NCBI RefSeq assembly: GCF_000208745.1
Contig: NC_030853.1
Coordinates: forward strand, 31,078,628-31,142,627
DNA: 64,000 bases
Origin: Theobroma cacao
Taxonomy: Eukaryota > Streptophyta > Magnoliopsida > Malvales > Malvaceae
Direction: 5' to 3'
Every line of letters starts with the position of its first letter. Positions within the stretch are counted from its first letter, which is position 1. The position numbers were made by a program, and so were the translations under genes. The notes under the pieces are model-generated. The model worked only from the letters and a program-made list of their open reading frames with translations, was not told the origin of the DNA and did not search any database. Below, piece after piece: positions 12,225 to 24,660 of this stretch.

Positions 12225-13400
12225 GAATTAGGAAAGGTTGAATTGAAAATGAATATGGGAAAGTGAGGATGAGGAAGGAAAATAGAGAAACATGAAAAAA
12301 TTTACTGTATTTTTCCAGCTAAGGCAGGCATGAGTTACATTACAGCTAAATTTTTTGACTAATTTATTGCACCTTGAGTTGTTTTGGTCTTTTTATTGTA
12401 GAGCTTGTTCAACTTTTCTTTTTTATTATTTATTACTTTTTCCCATTTTCCAGCTGATAGAATTTTCTAAGGTTATCTTTGACATAAAAAATATATAATA
12501 TTATATTCATATTCTATTAAGAAATATTAATAGTTGAATTTATTAAAATTTAAAATTTTTTAATTAAAACCTTGAACCAAGATTTTAGGAGCTAATGACC
12601 TTACTTATATTTATTTTAAAAATTAATAAATAATATGAAAATTCATATTATCATGTCATAATTTGTGTTTAGGTAAACACGAATGCAATACAATTAGTTA
12701 AATAAATTAAGATTCTAAATAAGTGTTATATAATAAATAAATCAGATTAAATTTTATATAATATAACAAATTCATTTAAACACAGTTAACATATTTAAAT
12801 AAATATCATTAACGGTCATATACAAAGTAAAACAAGTATAACTTACTTAAAATACAAAATAATAACTTTTAGGGTAAAACACCCAAACTTTTACGTTTTA
12901 ATCAAAATTTTAAATAGATCCATTAATTTTCAAAATGGATACTCCATTACAAAAAAATATTTCATTAGACATATGAGTTCAGCTATTAGTCAATTGTTAG
13001 TGTTTTCGTTAATTTGATGACATGTCAATATTAAAATGATAATTTTATCATTTATTAATTTTAAAATTACTATATAATTTTTATTATTTTTTATTAATTT
13101 AAAAAAAACACCAATTTTTCTTAAAGAGTTAAAAGAGCACCGATCGATAATTTTTTTAAAAATAATAATAATAATAAATTTTAAAATAAAAAATATTTTA
13201 ATTATTTTATTATCTTTATTAATAATGTTTACACTTTTAAAACAGAGTGTTAATTTTAAAATTTAATAAACTCACTTAAAATTTTAATTAAAACTTAAAA
13301 ATATAAAAATATTTTACCCTAACTTTTAACTTCAAACTCGCTTTAACTCCGTTTTATCATGATGACAAATTAAGCCCAAATCTTACAGACATTCAAACTT
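12225..13400. other. AT-rich spacer between SAR1-B and RPL29
   Basis: This is the spacer between two divergent genes. Apart from the MITE-like element at 12871-13320 it holds AT-rich sequence with no gene that I can support. Confidence 0.5.
12871..13320. mobile_element. MITE-like element with long terminal inverted repeats
   Basis: The left end starts AGGGTAAAA and the right end finishes TTTTACCCT. The inverted repeat continues for about 45 bases: left inner arm GTTTTAATCAAAATTTTAA, and the right arm read on the minus strand GTTTTAATTAAAATTTTAA. A 7-base direct repeat AACTTTT flanks it at 12864-12870 and 13321-13327, as expected of a target-site duplication. The ~450-bp interior is AT-rich and non-coding. 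The superfamily is not assigned. Confidence 0.65.
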
Positions 13401-13720
13401 GAGCCCAAAATTAGGCCCAATAAACGAGATTAAGCCGACTCCCATAAGGCCAGAGCCCAACCCATTTCATAAAGAAACAAACGGGGCATTTTCGACATTC
13501 AAACGTCAAGAATTAGGGTTTCGAGTTTTCACCAAATAAAACGGCTAAACTTTTATTTCTTTCATCTCCTCCATCCAAAAACCCTAGTCAGTGCCGCAGC
13601 AGCTTCTCATTAGCCTCAGGTCAGCTTCCATATCGGTCGTATTCTCTGTTAAGAAAAGGACTCATTTGTCTGGAAAATCAAGCTAATTTTCTTTTTTTCG
13701 TTGGTTTTTGCTGAGCAGAG
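13401..13720 (+). promoter_or_regulatory. RPL29 promoter and leader with site II and telo-box motifs
   Basis: GGCCCA (site II core) lies at 13414-13419, with further GCCCA cores near 13402 and 13454. TTAGGGTTT is at 13513-13521 and AAAACCCTAG at 13577-13586 (telo-box forms). This combination is the known hallmark of plant ribosomal-protein and other growth-coupled promoters. A 5'-UTR intron is likely, with donor GT at 13620-13621 and acceptor CAG ending at 13718, two bases before the ATG. Confidence 0.75.
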
Positions 13721-14014
13721 ATGGCAAAGTCAAAGAACCACACCGCTCACAACCAATCTTACAAGGCTCACAAGAATGGCATCAAGAAGCCCAAGAGGCA
13801 CCGCCACACCTCCACCAAAGGGGTATCTCTTCTTTTTTTTTTCAATCGATTTTTTGAGTAAAATTTGATAGTTTTTTATTGGGTTTTCTTTCAAATGTAC
13901 AAATTGAAGTTTTTTTTTTTATATGTGTAGATGGATCCAAAGTTCTTGAGGAATCAGAGGTATGCGAGGAAGCACAACAAGAAGAGCGGAGAGTCTGCTA
14001 CTGAAGAAGAGTAA
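13721..14014 (+). CDS. RPL29: 60S ribosomal protein L29 (eL29)
   Basis: Small, very basic protein of the large cytosolic ribosomal subunit. Exons 13721-13822 and 13931-14014 encode 61 residues, the usual plant eL29 length. The N-terminus [20 protein letters not shown] is the family signature, followed by the basic run [13 protein letters not shown], then the second exon [19 protein letters not shown] and an acidic end EEE. The start is unambiguous. It is expressed from a leader with its own intron and a promoter carrying telo-box and site II elements, which fits co-regulation with other ribosomal-protein genes. Confidence 0.97.
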
Positions 14015-14602
14015 ATTTTAATGAGAAAGAAAACAGCTTTGATTAGGGTTTTCTAATTGGGGCTGTTTGGTGTTTCTTTTTTTTTTTTGGGTCTTTTCAA
14101 TGGAATTAAGTGTTAATTTACTGTCTACTCAGCTTTAGCACCTGTATTGTTTTTTGGGATTGTTGATTATCTTTGTTAGAAAAGATTCGAAGCTGTAAGC
14201 TATTAATATCAAGAAGATATTTTGAGTTTATTTGCTGTTCCTTTTTCTTAAAATATGGTTAAGCAGTAATTAAATGATTTGGCATGGAAATGTTGGATTT
14301 TTTTAGCTGTGGATGATGCATGCTTACTACATTGGTGGATTTTATGGTTTTCATTTCTAAATTGGCGGTTTGGATGCTTTGTGTTGTGTCTTGTTAGGCA
14401 TTATTACCTCATAGAAATCCAGAATGAACCCTACAAATTTTGTTGATTGCTGCATTAGAACCTGTTCCTTAGTGTCAGGCATAGTCCCTCAATCATATTG
14501 TTTCTTTTGGGAGTGGTCAATAGATTATATTTTAGCACCATCATATGGAACTGTGAATCTCATTTGATAATGGTATGTTTGTGTGTTCAGAGTTTTCTTT
14601 TG
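14015..14602. other. 3' flank of RPL29
   Basis: The 3' UTR and downstream spacer of RPL29. No second gene is supported. It leads directly into the ~180-bp tandem repeat. Confidence 0.5.
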
Positions 14603-15297
14603 ATACAGGCAACTCCTTGGGTAGGGGTTGCTTTTTTAGGAACCAGGCGCGGTCTTGATGAGGATCTGTAACTAGTAGGTTACTTGTTCTGTCTCTTTCG
14701 ATCAATGATTCAATTCCCTGGAGTAGGTTATTTGCTCATATTATAGCCACTCTTATCATTGGTTTATGTTTGTTCGGTTTCACAAGATTCAGGCAACTCC
14801 TTGGGGGAGAATTTGGGTAGGGGTTGCTTTCCTAGGAATTGGTCACGGTCTTGAATGAGTGTACTTGTTCTGTTTCCGTGGATCTATGATTCAATTCCCT
14901 TGAGCAGGTTATTTGCTCATTTTATAGCCACTCTTTGCATTGGTTCATATTTGTTCAGTCAGTCTCATAATTCAGACTACTCCTTGGGGAGAATTTGGGT
15001 ATCCGTTGCTACATTCGGAACGGTAGTGCTCATAAATAACTTGTAGGGTACTTGTTCTGTTTCCTTCGATCTATGGTTCAATTCTCTTGAGGATATTTAC
15101 TCTTGGGTCGTTGGTTTCATATTTGTTCAATATCTCATGATTCAGGCAATTCCTTGCGGTAGAATTGGGGTAAGGCTTGCTTTATCAGTATTCGGTATCT
15201 GTACTTGTTCTGTCTCATCTATTGGCTCAATTCACCAGAGCAGGTTACTTGCTCATTTTAATAGCCATCTATCGGCATTGGTTCATATTTGTTCGGA
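14603..15297. repeat. Four-copy ~180-bp tandem repeat
   Basis: Four head-to-tail copies start at about 14603, 14787, 14970 and 15140 (steps of 184, 183 and 170 bases). Each begins ATTCAGGCAACTCCTTGG or a variant. Each then carries, in the same order, a GTACTTGTTCTGT-like block, a GAT(C/T)(A/T)ATG(A/G)TTCAATTC-like block, a GGTTATTTGCTCAT-like block and GGTTCATATTTGTTC. Copies are diverged and contain different short indels, so the array is not recent. Short open frames through it do not look like a known protein. It lies between the convergent RPL29 and LPD1 genes. Confidence 0.85.
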
Positions 15298-15654
15298 CGA
15301 AGGAGTTGAAATAAGAGAACTGCAAAACTACTTCAGGCTGAAAACAAAAATTTAAGGCTCTTATTTCAAGAAGGTCAAAGGAATACAGACTTTGAAATTG
15401 GGAATAAATTATCAGTACAGGTATCTCTGCATCGCACTCGACAATAACTTGACAAACCATGACACAACGTTGAAAAATATTTCAAGTATGACTATCATCA
15501 GCGAATGAGCAAATTCCTCCAAGATGTTTCTTCTGGTAAGATGGCTGTTGTGTTGACTACGATCACCGAGAGAAACGTGATTCCTTGATACTTCCTAATA
15601 CAAGCAAAGTTCTTCAAAATTTTATACTTTTTTTTTTTTGGAGTGTCGACAAGC
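15298..15654. other. 3' flank of LPD1
   Basis: Probable 3' UTR of the minus-strand dihydrolipoyl dehydrogenase gene, with a poly-T stretch near 15629. No other feature is supported. Confidence 0.45.
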
Positions 15655-18600
15655 TTAGACTGCAACTGGTTCACTTACTGGACTACTAGAAGAAGGCGCT
15701 TTAACCTGGTTAATAAATAAGATTGGAGGAAGGGAAATGAACTTGTCGTGAGCTTGAAGACATGATACGCAGTCAAATAGTGTGGAGAGATTTATTATGC
15801 TTACCAGCAATTCACTGGTTAGTGAAATGCTGGAGTAGCGCGAGCGCTTTTCTTTTTCAGCACGTGAGCATAAAATGTCAGTAAGTAAAGATCAGAAACT
15901 CACTTTGGCTGATTTAAATAGTTCGTCGAGAACTTCGGACAGAGTTGGATGTGCATGAACCGCAAATTTGATGTCCTGCAAGATGCAAGCAAAACAGTCA
16001 TTATGACAAGATCATAAATGGTTAACGGCTTCACCAGGTTTCAATGAAGAGAAGTGAACCATAAATGTTTTGGTTTTTGCACAGAAGGCGCACCTGGATT
16101 CGAGTCCCTAAAGCTATGGCATTTGATGCCTCATGGATGAGGTCTGCTGCATGCAAGCCAAATATATGAACTCCGAGAATCTCTCCGTTGTCAGGTCTGT
16201 ATATCAACTGCATGAAGGTAACATGGGTAAAACTTAGCAACTGTACCAACAGAAAGGGGAGATGTTTCAAAGAGATCTATAGGTTAAAATCATTTATCCT
16301 TATAGAATTTGATAAATATTTGCGTCAAGCATTTTGTGAAACAAATTGTTTCTCTTCCTGTAATTGCTTTATTTGTTTTATTGGTTTAGTTACTGTATGA
16401 GACAAGTGTCTAAAGAAATAACCTTAGCAAGTCCCTCCCCTTCATTTTCTGCCAAAGCCTTTGTGTTAGCCTTGAAACTTGTTTTGGCGACGCTTACTTC
16501 AAATCCTTCCTTCTCAGCTTTCTCCCTTGCTTGAGGCTGCGAAGTTAGAAATAGTCAAATTTTCAGATATTATTTCAAAACACATACACACACACACACC
16601 CCATAAGAAGAGCTACAGTTTTAAAACAGAAAAATAGGAGACAAGATTATGCAAAATATAAAAGGCTCTGTAGAAGAATTTATCTAGCAACTTAAAATTG
16701 CTAATTAATCCAAAATGAGGTGTTAGTATGTCAGTATTCACCTCTGTCATTCCAACCATACTGATTTCAGGGTGAGTGAAGCAGGCTGCGGGGATGCTAA
16801 GGTGATTAAGCATGTGATCTCTTCCAGTGACTTGTTCAACCACTGTATCAAGATATTTAAGCAAAAAATGAAATGGATCTAAATAGAAATATCAGTTATG
16901 AATTAGCAAAGAATGAGTTAGCAGGCACTTACCTGAAATTCCTTGTGCACTAGCTGCATGAGCAAGCATCATTTTACCATTTGCATCACCAATGCAGTAC
17001 AGGTGAGTAACCTAGAATTTAAATTGAACATCAGTCGTGTTTGGTGACTGTCATACAGGAAATTTATAGTCAGAATGAAGTTTACAACTGACCAGCTTGC
17101 CATTTGCATCAATTACTCGCATTCTCTCATCAACAGGAACAAAACCCCTTTGTGTTACCACGTTAATCTGAAAAAAAAAAAAAGGAATACAGAAACATAA
17201 ATTCATTTCCTTTCAGTGGAAAATCCATATAATCCTACCGTATTGACCAAAAGACATACATTCTCCAATCCGAGACCATTAGTGAACGGAGCCCTTCCGG
17301 TTGCAATTAAGGCTGCATCTACCTGGAGCAAAAGAAAAAGACAAAAATAGGTTACTTTAACATATACCATTTACCTGGACCAACCATAGACTTGACACCA
17401 GGAAAAGCATCATAAGACAGCAATTTTGTACATGATGACATTGTCAATGTACAATGGAAAGGGGCTGCAATAACTACTGAAACAGAATAGGCAGTTTCTA
17501 TGAATTTCCATAAAAAATAACAAATGCACATACCTCCAAGGTGTCTTTGGGTTCCTTAGTCTTGGCATCAGTAAGCTCAATAATGACTGGTTTCCCATCC
17601 CTTGCAGGAGTGATCTACAAACAGACGAAGGAAGCTCAATAGACATTTTTGGAACAGACATCCAGAGTGCACACAGATGTTAATAATAGATTACCTTGGT
17701 TGCAAACACTCCAGTATGATAGTCAATTTGCCTTGGGTTGATCAGCACCCTTTGGGCCAACTTACCAATCTCAGGATCAAACCCAGGCATAAGTTGATCT
17801 AAAGCTTCAATAAATGTGACCTGCATACACCTTTTAGTTAAACTTTGTTGCCTTCTGATAAAAAAAAATTAAGGACACTTAAATTATGCTACTATAGCTT
17901 AGGATAAAACATAAAAACAAATGCCAAGACAACTTGTATAATCAGCAGGTAAAGACTTCATTGACTGACTTCTATCCTCTGGTAATTTATGCAAGCATTA
18001 ATAAATTGAAGAGAATAGATCTATATCTATATATAGGCATGCTTTCTATGGTCTCAGCTAGTTTGTAGTAATTTTGTCTAAAAAAGTCACCTAATTTCAG
18101 TATCTCAAGAATTTATAGAATTCAGGTGAAAACAGATGGAGTTGAAACTTATAATGTGAACCAAACCAGAAGGTAAATTTGCAGTTTTTTAATCCTAAAA
18201 GCAAGATTCCTACATTCATTTCATTAAAAAAAAGGAACAGAGATAGAAATAGGAGTCACCTCACTGCCAAGTGCAGTGTATACATCACTGAATTCAAGAC
18301 CAATGTAACCACTTCCTACAATCGCAATCCAATCAGGAACAAACTCCAATTTGAGGGCATGGTCACTAGTAATAACAGTCTTCCCTGCAGATTATTACTT
18401 TGTGATTAAAAGAAACCCAGAAGAATAACAGCACTGAAGATTACAGACATGTGACTCAAGCATCATTCTGTAAATGCTAAATTTCAAACTTATTCATTAG
18501 AAGCAATTTTCTGTCTGATTGCTGGTTGATAAATTTCAATTATTATTTATATAAAATCCAATCATGTGATAAATTCCCATACATCTATAGAAGACTTTGA

Positions 18601-20522
18601 TGAGATTTCCAGTTTTCAAATCATGTCATCTATATGTAACAGATGCAAAATTTCCATCAGTTAGACTGCACTTGAATAACTAGGAAATTGTTATCCAAAC
18701 CTTAAATCCACATTTCACTCAGTTGAACTGATGCCTATGTCCTAAAATTGCGTATGACCATCCATAAGTCTCATGCAAGTTGGCCCAGTTAGGGAAAAAA
18801 GGGTTAACGAGGATGAAGCCAGACAATAAAAGCAGTAACATGGTTAGTAATGCTATCAAATGCCTATACAGTCTTAGACACCCAGATTACTTTTGAGCAA
18901 ACCTTTAATGAAAAAGTAAGACCACAAAGACAGATTCAAGAAAAAGCAAATGAAGATAATATGTACCATCGACTTCAATGCCCTTGGGAACAAAAGGAAC
19001 AGAACCAGTAGCAATGATTATATCTTTCGCAGTTACTATGTTGTCAGGAAAACCAACCTTCCCATATTTCACTTTTTGAGGGCCCTGAGTACAAATATAA
19101 AAAATAAGGATACTTGAGAATGCAAAAAACCAGAGCATTATGCATTTCGTTACAGGATATTTATTAGCCTTACCACAATAGTACCAACACCAGTCAATAT
19201 GTCTACTCCAAGCGCCTTCATTGAGTTAGTCAAATTGCTTCGAATTTTTGAAGCAAGATTATTCGCATGGTCAGCAACTCCCTGTCTGTCATATCCGGCA
19301 GCAGAAACCTACCATGTGTAACATATAGAACAGCAGAAAAGGAAATGATCAGGGGTTTACAACTCTGAAAATGGTCCAGTTAACTGATATGATGAAACAT
19401 ACAGACCATAGTTCATCACATTAGAATTTAAGGGACTTTATGAACTTTCGAGCTTGTCAGTTAGCAGCATAAATACATATAGACATATATGACTTGTTTT
19501 GTACTAATCTTGTGTCCCTCAGCCTAAGTCTCAAGCAACCAACCATAAAAATACAATCCTATTACCTGCAAACCGAAAGCCTTCATGTGATGCTCGCTCT
19601 GAAGTTCACGCATCCTACCACTCACAGCCAATAGAGCTTTCGAAGGAACACAACCTCGGTTGACACACGTTCCTCCCACCACATCTCCTTCGATTATAGC
19701 AGTTTTCAAACCCTGCAAATGGCAAAACAAAACAAGCAAAATAAAAACCAATTTCACGCAATTGAGCACAAGACATGATATACTAGTACGGACTACACAA
19801 TAATTACGCTCCAAAAGAAATCAAATTATAAATATTAATTGCATGTAAATCGCTGGAATCAATAAATTTATGCTCAATGCACCATTGATCTTCGCTTAAG
19901 CACGTAACACAATGATTAATAACTGAAAATTACAGAGGTTGCTTTAGATTCTGAAGTTCAGTTGAACTTATGAAATAGATAAGAACCAAGTTAAAAGTTT
20001 AGTTTGAACTTTAAATACTCGAATTTAAATGTTCTTCTTCTTTGCAAATGCTCAGCTAAGAACATAATTACATTTCTTAATAAGTTCTGATGAACGCGAG
20101 AAAGACGGAGAGAAAGGAACTCCGTAAGTTTCAGCTAAAAACTAAAGCTAAATCGCGTGAAATTTTTGTGGTGAACAAAAAATGGTTGAAAGCACCTTCT
20201 CGACAGCATGCAGCGCAGCTCCATGGCCGCCGACGCCAGCGCCGATGATAATCAAATCATAATCGAACGATTTGGGAGGAGTTCCATTGCCTACAGCGGA
20301 AGCAGAGATTTTCTTGGAATGTCCACGGCTCGAGACGCGAACTCGGCCAGAACACGACTGAGTCAAGGAGGAGAACCCGAAGGCTTCCCTCCTGAGTCCG
20401 CAGAAGCGGAGATTCACCGGCTGGGATAGAGCGAAGGCAGGAGAATGAGAATCGAAGGCGTAATTTGATCTAGGAACTGTGGTGGCTTGAGAGAATGACA
20501 GAGACGATAAAGCAGAATGCAT
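15655..20522 (-). CDS. LPD1: Plastidial dihydrolipoyl dehydrogenase (E3 of pyruvate dehydrogenase)
   Basis: FAD flavoenzyme that reoxidises dihydrolipoamide with NAD+ in the plastid pyruvate dehydrogenase complex, which supplies acetyl-CoA for fatty acid synthesis. Fifteen minus-strand exons: 20196-20522, 19566-19712, 19174-19308, 18967-19084, 18260-18384, 17695-17820, 17534-17614, 17260-17322, 17093-17167, 16933-17011, 16742-16842, 16423-16536, 16094-16207, 15904-15975, 15655-15705. They give 575 residues, close to plant plastid E3. The first ~85 residues are Ser/Arg-rich and acid-poor, as in a transit peptide. Visible motifs: FAD site [10 protein letters not shown]; redox-active disulfide CVNRGC (the plastid/cyanobacterial-type wording); NAD site GSGYIGLEF; second FAD contact CIGDANG; C-terminal catalytic HAHPTLSE. 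It is divergent from the PP4R3 gene across a 4.4-kb spacer. Confidence 0.97.
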
Positions 20523-22510
20523 TTTTGCTGTTTGGCAAGGAGGAAAATGGAAGAGAAAGTTAGAGAGTATTTTCTATTTGGAGTGAGTTGTTTTGCTAGA
20601 GAGATCTGAGGAGATATAAGCGAGTGAGGGAAAGGGTGTGTGTTTTGCTTTGATAAGTCCGTTAGCGAGAGGAGTGAAGGAGGAGGCGGAGTTACCAAAG
20701 CCAGGGCTGATAAACCACCGCTATTTTTGTTTTCATTTTGTTTTGTTAGTTGTCCCACTTTTTTGCTAAGGGTCGCTCGCTCGGCGCGTGTTCGGTCTTT
20801 CACTCCAACATAACTGGGTAAAGTTAAACCAAGGAAAAATGGTAGCCATAGATTAAAAAATATATATATGTCTAAATATATATAAGAAAATTATTTTAAG
20901 ACATCCAAAAAAAGATAATTTTTATTTTATTGTTGACCTTAAATTAAAGTTCAATTAATTAAAAATCATTTTTTAAAGATGAAAAGTAATCCTTCTACTT
21001 TTCAATGCATTTTTATTTTATATTGACAGTTTAAGACATGAATTTTCTTATCAAAATACAATTCTATTAATGCTATTATTTTCTTTTTCTTTTTCTTTTA
21101 AAACCACCTAAGACATGACAATTGGTGAGTATACATCTAATAGGCATAGAACATATCGAAATTAATTAAGAATTATATTTAATTATTTGTACATATTGCT
21201 GTTGGGAATGATTTGTTTGTATGATCAAAATGATAGTTCAGTTCACTGGATAAATATCTAACATGGATATAAAAATAGACTCTTGTGTTTATTGAACTTT
21301 TTCATTAATTATGTATAATTAAAATGTTAAATTATAAAATATACTAGTAGTATATCTATTGGAATTGAAATTAAGTCATTCGTAGAGAATAAGCATTTAA
21401 CATAATTTAATTTCATATGTTAAACGAGATGATAAGCACATACTGTTAGGGTTTAACAAAATTGGACCAAATCAATAATTTAATTAAATCAAATACAATT
21501 TGGATAAAATGGTTCGTTTCGATTGGTCCATTAATTCTATTGATCTAAAAATTCAATTCAATTGATTTATTTAGTCGATTCTCGATATTAAAATTTTTTA
21601 ACCAGACCGACTAAAAGATCAAATTAATATTATATATTTTAGATTTATATAAAACATATATTTTTCTATTACTAATGTTATGACGTGCAATAATTTATTG
21701 TCTTATATTATATGATCTTATTTTGTTGATATTAATTTTATTATTTTTGTTATGATGAATCTTGAATGTTAAAATGTAGAGGTTAAAATTTTTTAATATT
21801 AATTAGATGGCTTGTAGGAAATGACATAATTGTCTAAGTAAAATGACAAACGTTATGTTTTTTTTAATGTTCAAATTATTTATTTATTTTATAATTATAA
21901 ATTAAGTTCTTAAAATTTAATATTGTAATTTACAAAAAACAAAAGTAACAAAATATCGATTCTTTTGGTCCAAAATTATACAAATTCAATATTTGATCAG
22001 TTTGATCCTCTTTTAAATTTGATTAGTTCTTATCGATTTTATAAAAATATTTGATTTATTTGATCATTGATTATAACAGACCAAACCAACAAATTGCATA
22101 TATTTACATACCATAAAGTTAACAACAAAAAGTATTTATAAATGAGGGTATGATTAAGATGTTAAGAAATTTCGCAAATCAACCATATTTGATAAAAATT
22201 TTTCAATAAATACTATTTTAATCAAACTTTAAAATTTTATTGTGAAATTATTTTATATCATGAAATACGAGTTAAATTAACTTTTCTAATTAAATTATAT
22301 AATATATATGCATACATATGTGTGTGTATACGTATAATGAATAGTATATCAATTTTCATTAAAAAGATGATGACTCGGTTAGAATAGTTAAATATCTTAT
22401 ATTTCTATATTTTTGTATATGATGCTAGCATTTTAACGTATGACCATTTTGGTTTTACCACTTTCATTCCATGTTGTTATTACTAGTTCATAATCTATTA
22501 CATTGATCAT
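20523..22510. other. LPD1 upstream region and AT-rich spacer, left part
   Basis: The first ~300 bases (20523-20820) are GC-richer and hold the LPD1 leader and promoter. Beyond that the sequence is AT-rich. The part around 21480-22100 has short patches resembling dispersed repeats, but I cannot define ends. No gene is supported. Confidence 0.45.
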
Positions 22511-23256
22511 CCAGGCTAGCCCTTAGGTGAAGCCACCCAAGCAAAGGCTTTAGCCCTTAATTTAGAAATGTCATAAATTTGAGAAGATTTTATAATTTTA
22601 TAAAATAATTATTATATTAAAAATATATAAAATTTTAAAATATATAAAATAATTAATAATTAATAAATTTATTTATTTTTCACTTTTTTAATTATGTGCT
22701 TAATAATTTTTAATTTTTTTTATTTTTTAATTTCTAAAATACTATTAATTCTCAATTATTCATCTTATTTCCAATCAACTAACGGTCATATGTATTTAAT
22801 TATCTCTAATAGTTTTTTTTTACTTATTTTTCTTGTTTCCAATCAACATATTTAATAAATTTCAACAACTATTTTTTCTTATATATAAAAATCATTTTTT
22901 TCAATGTATAATATCTACTTTTGAATTCTTATTTTCTCGTTTGCTCTTTATTTCTTTTTATTTTTAACTTCAATTTTTCTTCAAATAATAAATAAGAAGT
23001 CTGCTATGATATTATGTTTATAAAACTGTGAACCTTATTTATGGTTTGTAACAAATATTCAACAATTAAATACTATTATTTTAATATTTATAAATTTTTT
23101 ATTTTAATTTAGAGTTTATATTATATTATTATATTATTTTTATTTTATGTGATAGTTGACTTATTTGAATTAAAAAATTTAATTATTAATTTATATTAAT
23201 CATTTAAAAAATATATGATAATCACTTTAGATTTTTAAATTTATTGAGCCACTCTG
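22511..23256. mobile_element. hAT-like non-autonomous DNA transposon relic
   Basis: An 8-base direct repeat TTGATCAT brackets this segment (22503-22510 and 23257-23264), the target-site length of hAT elements. The left end reads CCAGGCTAGCCCTTAGG. The right end, read on the minus strand, is CAGAGTGGCTCA, an imperfect short inverted repeat of the CAG-type ends common in hAT elements. The left subterminal part (AGCCACCC, AAGGCTTTAGCCC) contrasts with a very AT-rich, non-coding interior. One extra C at the left end leaves the exact boundary uncertain by one base. Confidence 0.5.
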
Positions 23257-23264
23257 TTGATCAT

Positions 23265-24660
23265 TTCCTTTGAGCAATCATTTTAACCAATTAGGCATAT
23301 CAAATCACTATTTTCCACACTTATTGATTTCACATGTTTTAGATATTGCTGGCTACAAATCTTATCAAACTAATTATAACCATCACTCGTGAACATCATA
23401 TTCAGCAAAAAGAAACGAAAAAGCATAAACTATAATCATTTATTCAATTAAATTCTTGACTTTTTATTGTACTTTAATGAATTAAATTTTGATTTTTATC
23501 TCCATAAGTCTTTAATATTAGCAAAAAATCATTTATTGTCATATTCAATATTAATTGATATTTTATACCCATATAATATACTATCTAATTAGTTAATGTT
23601 ATAACGTAAAACTAGTTAACATGTAAGAATTTACTTGAATACAAATTAAAATTTAAAGTTTCGTTTTAGTTAAAAAGAAGTCATAATTTCGAAAACTTTT
23701 TATTATTAAAAAAATATAAAAAGATCATGCCAATAAAACAATGCACCAATGGGCGAGAAGAGAAAGGTGAGCAAGTAAAAAACCAGAGATATTCTTGTCA
23801 TGGATGTCCATTTTAGGATAGTCCAAAGGCAGTTGCATTAAATGTCAATGCTTACTCAAAGTCAGCGAAAGGGGATTGCCCCTCTCCCCCAATTATTTTT
23901 TTCTCAAATCTATGTTTTAATCATGCCATGGCCACTATAGGACTACACGAAAAACTTGGTCATCATCCATCCATTCATTCCCTTTTGAAAAAGGGAAAAT
24001 TAAAAATAAAAAAAATAAAAAGGCTTTACTTAATTAACGAAAACCACACGAGGAAACGAATTTAATTTCACACAATCATCATCATATGATGATCATGTTT
24101 TATTTGATTTCTTTGTCAATTTGTCCCGCCCCCACCCAAAGTTTCCTACTGTGCCATTCATCCGTTTCTGTACAATTCACGCTGAACCCGTTGGAAATTC
24201 CAAAGATCCTCCCCCCGTCATTCCTTTCGCCCGGTGTAACCGTACTGAATCCTACCCAATGGGAGGCCTACATCTGGCAAACCTGATTTAAAGCAGGTGA
24301 CGTTTGCTAGGATTACCGACCAGAAGTCGTGCATCTTTCGTGCTGCGATGGTACGTGTCGGACCGAGACTGGCTGAGGGGAAAAAACACGTGTTTAAAGG
24401 AATCTCTGTGTGCTTTGATTGGATGGCGGAAATAAAAGCGCGTGGATACCAGAGAAGACTAGAAGGTAAAATGGCGAAACCGTAATTAAGAAAAGAAACG
24501 AGCCCGTTAACCTAATCGCATGTCTTACATTTGATGTCGTACATTTGTATTAATTTTTTAATTTTTTTGTTCACTCCTCTTTTTTTTTCTCTTCTTTCGC
24601 TTATCGAAGGTCGGGGAGGGACGGGCACCTGCGCAGAAAATAGAAAAAATAAAAAGGAAA
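23265..24660. other. Intergenic spacer upstream of PP4R3
   Basis: AT-rich to about 23700, then mixed composition. From 24220 the sequence is richer in GC and includes ACACGTGT near 24390 and an inverted CCAAT (GATTGG) near 24417, so it may be distal promoter. Open frames at 24086-24485 are short, resemble nothing I know and lack splice support, so I do not call a gene. Confidence 0.45.

Noticed and set aside
21480..22140. Possible LTR or MITE in the LPD1 upstream spacer
   Set aside because: There are patches of similar AT-rich words, but no defined ends, inverted arms or flanking duplication could be shown.
24086..24485. Two plus-strand frames upstream of PP4R3
   Set aside because: Short, unlike known proteins and without splice or start context. 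The region is better explained as promoter.
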